A DNA stretch of 8,936 nucleotides from an uncultured bacterium (GTDB lineage: Bacteria; Cyanobacteriota; Vampirovibrionia; Gastranaerophilales; Gastranaerophilaceae), in contig USOK01000053.1 in assembly GCA_900556295.1 (NCBI GenBank), positions 1-8,936 on the forward strand, given 5' to 3'. Positions 7,282 through 8,936 of the stretch are shown here, piece after piece. A model generated the notes under the pieces. That model did no database searches. It saw only the letters and a list, made by a program, of their open reading frames with translations, and had not been told where the DNA came from. The translations under genes and the position numbers were made by a program. Position 1 is the first letter of the stretch; every line of letters begins with the position of its first letter.

Positions 7282-7292
7282 TTGTCGGACAA
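7282..7292. repeat. Short dyad upstream of rimO
   Basis: TTGTCGGACAA is an inverted repeat with 5-base arms around one G, four bases downstream of a TATATT word (7273-7278). Its position would suit an operator, but at this size chance is a serious alternative. Confidence 0.2.
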
Positions 7293-7320
7293 TGGAAAAT
7301 GAAACTTATTCCCTTTACTG

Positions 7321-7349
7321 ATTACAAAAATTTTTATTCATGTTACAGT
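7321..7349 (+). promoter_or_regulatory. Weak candidate promoter for rimO
   Basis: ATTACA (7321-7326) and TACAGT (7344-7349) each match four of six consensus bases at an exact 17-base spacing, and TG at 7341-7342 provides an extended -10. Transcription would start about 13 bases before the ATG, leaving a very short leader that still contains the ribosome site AGAGGT (7359-7364). The match is modest. Confidence 0.25.
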
Positions 7350-7369
7350 GGTTTTAAAAGAGGTAAAAT

Positions 7370-8680
7370 ATGAAGATAGCATTGTTAAACCACGGATGTG
7401 CAAAAAATTTAGTAGACTCAGAACTTATGCTTGGTCTTTTGGCTCAGAGGGGGCATCAGATTACGTTAGACGAAAAAGATGCTGATATTGTAGTTGTTAA
7501 TACGTGTTCTTTTATCCATGATGCGGAAAAAGAATCAGTTCAGTCTATATTGCAAATGGTTCAAGATGGTAAAAAGGTTATAGTAACCGGTTGTTTACCA
7601 CAAAAATATAAGGGTGAACTTAAAAAAGCTATTCCGGAAATTGCCGGAATGATTGGAACTTCTGATATTAAAGAAATTATTGATGTTGTTGACAAAATTA
7701 CCGGTGATAAAAAAGATTATGCAGAACATGTTTCTGAAAAGCCTGAGTACATTTATCCTGAAAATATTGAAAGACAACAAATTACAGTTGGTTCAAGCTC
7801 TTATATAAAAATTGCTGATGGTTGTAATTATCATTGTGGGTATTGTATTATACCTCAACTTCGTGGTGAATACCATTCAAGAACTATTGAAAACATTCTT
7901 GAAGAAGCTAACTCCCTTGTGAAAAAAGGGGTTACAGAACTAGTTTTGATTGCGCAAGATACAACTAGCTATGGTATTGATTTGTACGGGAAACAAATGT
8001 TGCCGAAACTTTTAGAAGAGTTGAACAAAATTGAAGGTTTGGGCTGGATTAGAATAATGTATGCTTATCCTACACAGGTTAGTGACGAGTTGATTGACGC
8101 TATTGCAAGGTTGGACAAGGTTGTTAAGTATATTGACTTGCCATTGCAACATTGCAATGCCGAAATTTTGCAGGCTATGCGCAGACCGGTTATGGATTAT
8201 GAAGTACTTGTTAAGAAAATTAGAAATAGAATTCCAAATGTTGCAATCAGAACAGCTTTCATTGTTGGTTATCCTGGAGAAACTGATGAACAGTTTGAAG
8301 AATTGTATGACTTTGTGAAACGTGTTAAGTTTGAAAAAATGGGTGTGTTTGAATATTCTCGTGAGAAAAATACTGTTTCTTATTCAATGGATTCTCAGGT
8401 TCCGGCAAAAATTAAGAAACAAAGGCATAAAAAACTTATGACTTTGCAAAAGAAAATTTCCAGAGAAGTTAATGCAGCTTATATAGGGCAAATTTTACCT
8501 TGTATTGTGGAAGGTTTTACTGATGACGGACTTATTTTGATGAGGTCACAGCATGATGCTCCGGAAATTGATGGAATGGTTTATGCTGAATCAAAAGAGT
8601 CTGTTGTTCCTGGAGATATTGTAAATGTTTTGATAAATCGTGCGGATGATTACGATTTGTTTGGAATTTTACAAGATTAA
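7370..8680 (+). CDS. rimO: Ribosomal protein S12 methylthiotransferase RimO
   Basis: This 436-residue radical-SAM enzyme adds a methylthio group to the conserved aspartate (Asp88/89) of ribosomal protein S12. It has the N-terminal methylthiotransferase domain (1-about 130) with Cys10 in NHGCAKNLVDSE, Cys46 in NTCSFI and Cys75 in TGCLPQKY, which hold the auxiliary iron-sulfur cluster. The radical-SAM domain (about 140-365) has Cys152, Cys156 and Cys159 in GCNYHCGYC for the SAM-binding cluster, followed by IPQLRGEYHSR, DLPLQH and VGYPGET. A TRAM domain (about 370-436) ends the protein and should bind the target. NHGCAKNLVDSE and the acidic C-terminus favour RimO over the related tRNA enzyme MiaB. 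AGAGGT (7359-7364) lies five bases before the ATG. All six cysteines are present and the length is normal. The gap upstream and the promoter downstream suggest it is transcribed alone. Confidence 0.94.
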   Translation: MKIALLNHGCAKNLVDSELMLGLLAQRGHQITLDEKDADIVVVNTCSFIHDAEKESVQSILQMVQDGKKVIVTGCLPQKYKGELKKAIPEIAGMIGTSDIKEIIDVVDKITGDKKDYAEHVSEKPEYIYPENIERQQITVGSSSYIKIADGCNYHCGYCIIPQLRGEYHSRTIENILEEANSLVKKGVTELVLIAQDTTSYGIDLYGKQMLPKLLEELNKIEGLGWIRIMYAYPTQVSDELIDAIARLDKVVKYIDLPLQHCNAEILQAMRRPVMDYEVLVKKIRNRIPNVAIRTAFIVGYPGETDEQFEELYDFVKRVKFEKMGVFEYSREKNTVSYSMDSQVPAKIKKQRHKKLMTLQKKISREVNAAYIGQILPCIVEGFTDDGLILMRSQHDAPEIDGMVYAESKESVVPGDIVNVLINRADDYDLFGILQD

Positions 8681-8696
8681 GAAAAAATAGTATAAT
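8668..8696 (+). promoter_or_regulatory. Promoter of the downstream flippase-like gene
   Basis: TTTACA (8668-8673, five of six consensus) is followed after exactly 17 bases by a perfect TATAAT (8691-8696). The -35 box lies inside the last codons of rimO, and the expected start near 8703 gives a leader of about 27 bases with AGAGAG (8717-8722) ahead of the ATG at 8730. This is the best-formed promoter in the window. No terminator separates rimO from it, so some read-through is likely. Confidence 0.65.
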
Positions 8697-8729
8697 GACC
8701 AAATAGTTTTAGAAAAAGAGAGAAAAATA

Positions 8730-8936
8730 ATGGAATTTGTAGAAAACAGAGAAGTTGAAAAAGAACAGTTAAAAGCAATATTTAGAGATATGATGAAATA
8801 TTCGCCGTCAAAAATTGTTGGTATGCTTGGTAACGCAATAATTGTTCCTGTTTATACCAGCTTGTTATCTCCTGATCAATATGGCTTTTTTTTTTTTTTT
8901 TTTTCTTTTTTTTTTTTTTTTTGTATTTTTTTTTTT
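8730..8936 (+). CDS. Polysaccharide flippase-like protein, 5' fragment
   Basis: Only the N-terminus is present. Fifty-two credible residues run from the ATG at 8730 to 8885: a charged cytoplasmic head (1-22), then KYSPSKIVGMLGNAIIVPVY and TSLLSPDQYG, which match the first membrane helix and the conserved (L/V)PxYTxxLSPxxYG turn of Wzx/oligosaccharide-flippase proteins of the MOP superfamily. Such proteins move lipid-linked glycans across the inner membrane for surface polysaccharide synthesis. The ribosome site AGAGAG (8717-8722) is seven bases upstream and the gene has its own promoter. From 8886 the frame reads almost only phenylalanine because of the poly-T tail, which should not be taken as real protein. 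Family assignment rests on a short stretch, so it is moderate. Confidence 0.6.
   Translation, partial: MEFVENREVEKEQLKAIFRDMMKYSPSKIVGMLGNAIIVPVYTSLLSPDQYGFFFFFFSFFFFFCIFFF
8886..8936. other. Terminal poly-T run, likely artefact
   Basis: The last 51 bases are T except for C at 8905, G at 8923 and A at 8925. The run begins abruptly in the middle of a coding frame, right after a Tyr-Gly codon pair, where flippase-family proteins continue with ordinary mixed residues. This is what low-quality sequencing or a failed assembly edge gives, and it marks the end of the contig. Confidence 0.8.

Larger units (their letters stand above)
6860..7369. other. 510-base gap without an intact gene
   Basis: No open frame of convincing length or codon pattern is present on either strand. 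From left to right the gap holds a short dyad (6895-6909), a palindromic element (6932-6985), a GC-rich hairpin nested in an AT stem (7034-7080), a stretch on the minus strand (about 7135-7237) that may be a decayed gene fragment, another dyad (7282-7292) and the leader of rimO. The GC-richer, hairpin-forming sequence near 6930-7072 stands out from its AT-rich surroundings, which suggests a repeat element or structured RNA rather than plain spacer. Confidence 0.6.

Noticed and set aside
6860..7369. A known riboswitch, SRP RNA or tmRNA in the gap.
   Set aside because: I looked for the conserved core words of common classes (TPP, cobalamin, cyclic di-GMP, glycine, T-box, SRP GGAA loop) and found none; 6S RNA cannot be excluded by eye, so only a generic structured-RNA finding is kept.
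8094..8318. Plus-strand frame of 74 codons inside rimO.
   Set aside because: It overlaps the conserved radical-SAM coding sequence in another frame, has no ribosome site and looks like a shadow.

Overview
The window is a low-GC stretch from a Gram-negative (diderm) bacterium. All six supported genes lie on the + strand. The diderm call rests on a complete outer-membrane secretin. The A/T-rich codon use, AGGAG-type ribosome binding sites and protein style would fit a gut Gastranaerophilales/Melainabacteria-like lineage, but that placement is a guess and nothing in the sequence proves it.

Positions 1-144 hold no convincing gene. They contain an imperfect direct repeat and a perfect TATAAT box ahead of the first gene. 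Positions 145-6859 look like one transcription unit of five tightly spaced genes: a PilP/GspC-like linker protein, a PilQ/GspD secretin, a PilB/GspE assembly ATPase, a PilC/GspF inner-membrane platform protein and a short-chain dehydrogenase. The first four are the core of a type IV pilus or type II secretion machine. The linker ties the inner membrane to the secretin pore, the ATPase powers subunit assembly, and the platform passes that motion to the pilus or pseudopilus. Gene order matches gspC-D-E-F, but the linker has no PDZ domain and no pilin genes are present, so pilus versus secretion is unresolved.

Positions 6860-7369 are a 510-base gap without an intact gene. It holds a short dyad, a palindromic element, a GC-rich hairpin that may end the operon, a possible decayed antisense fragment and a second dyad before the next gene.

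Positions 7370-8680 encode RimO, which methylthiolates ribosomal protein S12. A well-formed promoter overlaps the end of rimO and drives a gene at 8730 whose first 52 residues resemble a polysaccharide flippase. That gene is cut by a near-pure poly-T tail (8886-8936) that looks like an assembly or sequencing artefact.

I do not see a clear new biological system. The most unusual parts are the structured 6930-7080 region, the repeated domain at the N-terminus of the ATPase, and the dehydrogenase placed inside the pilus/secretion operon.
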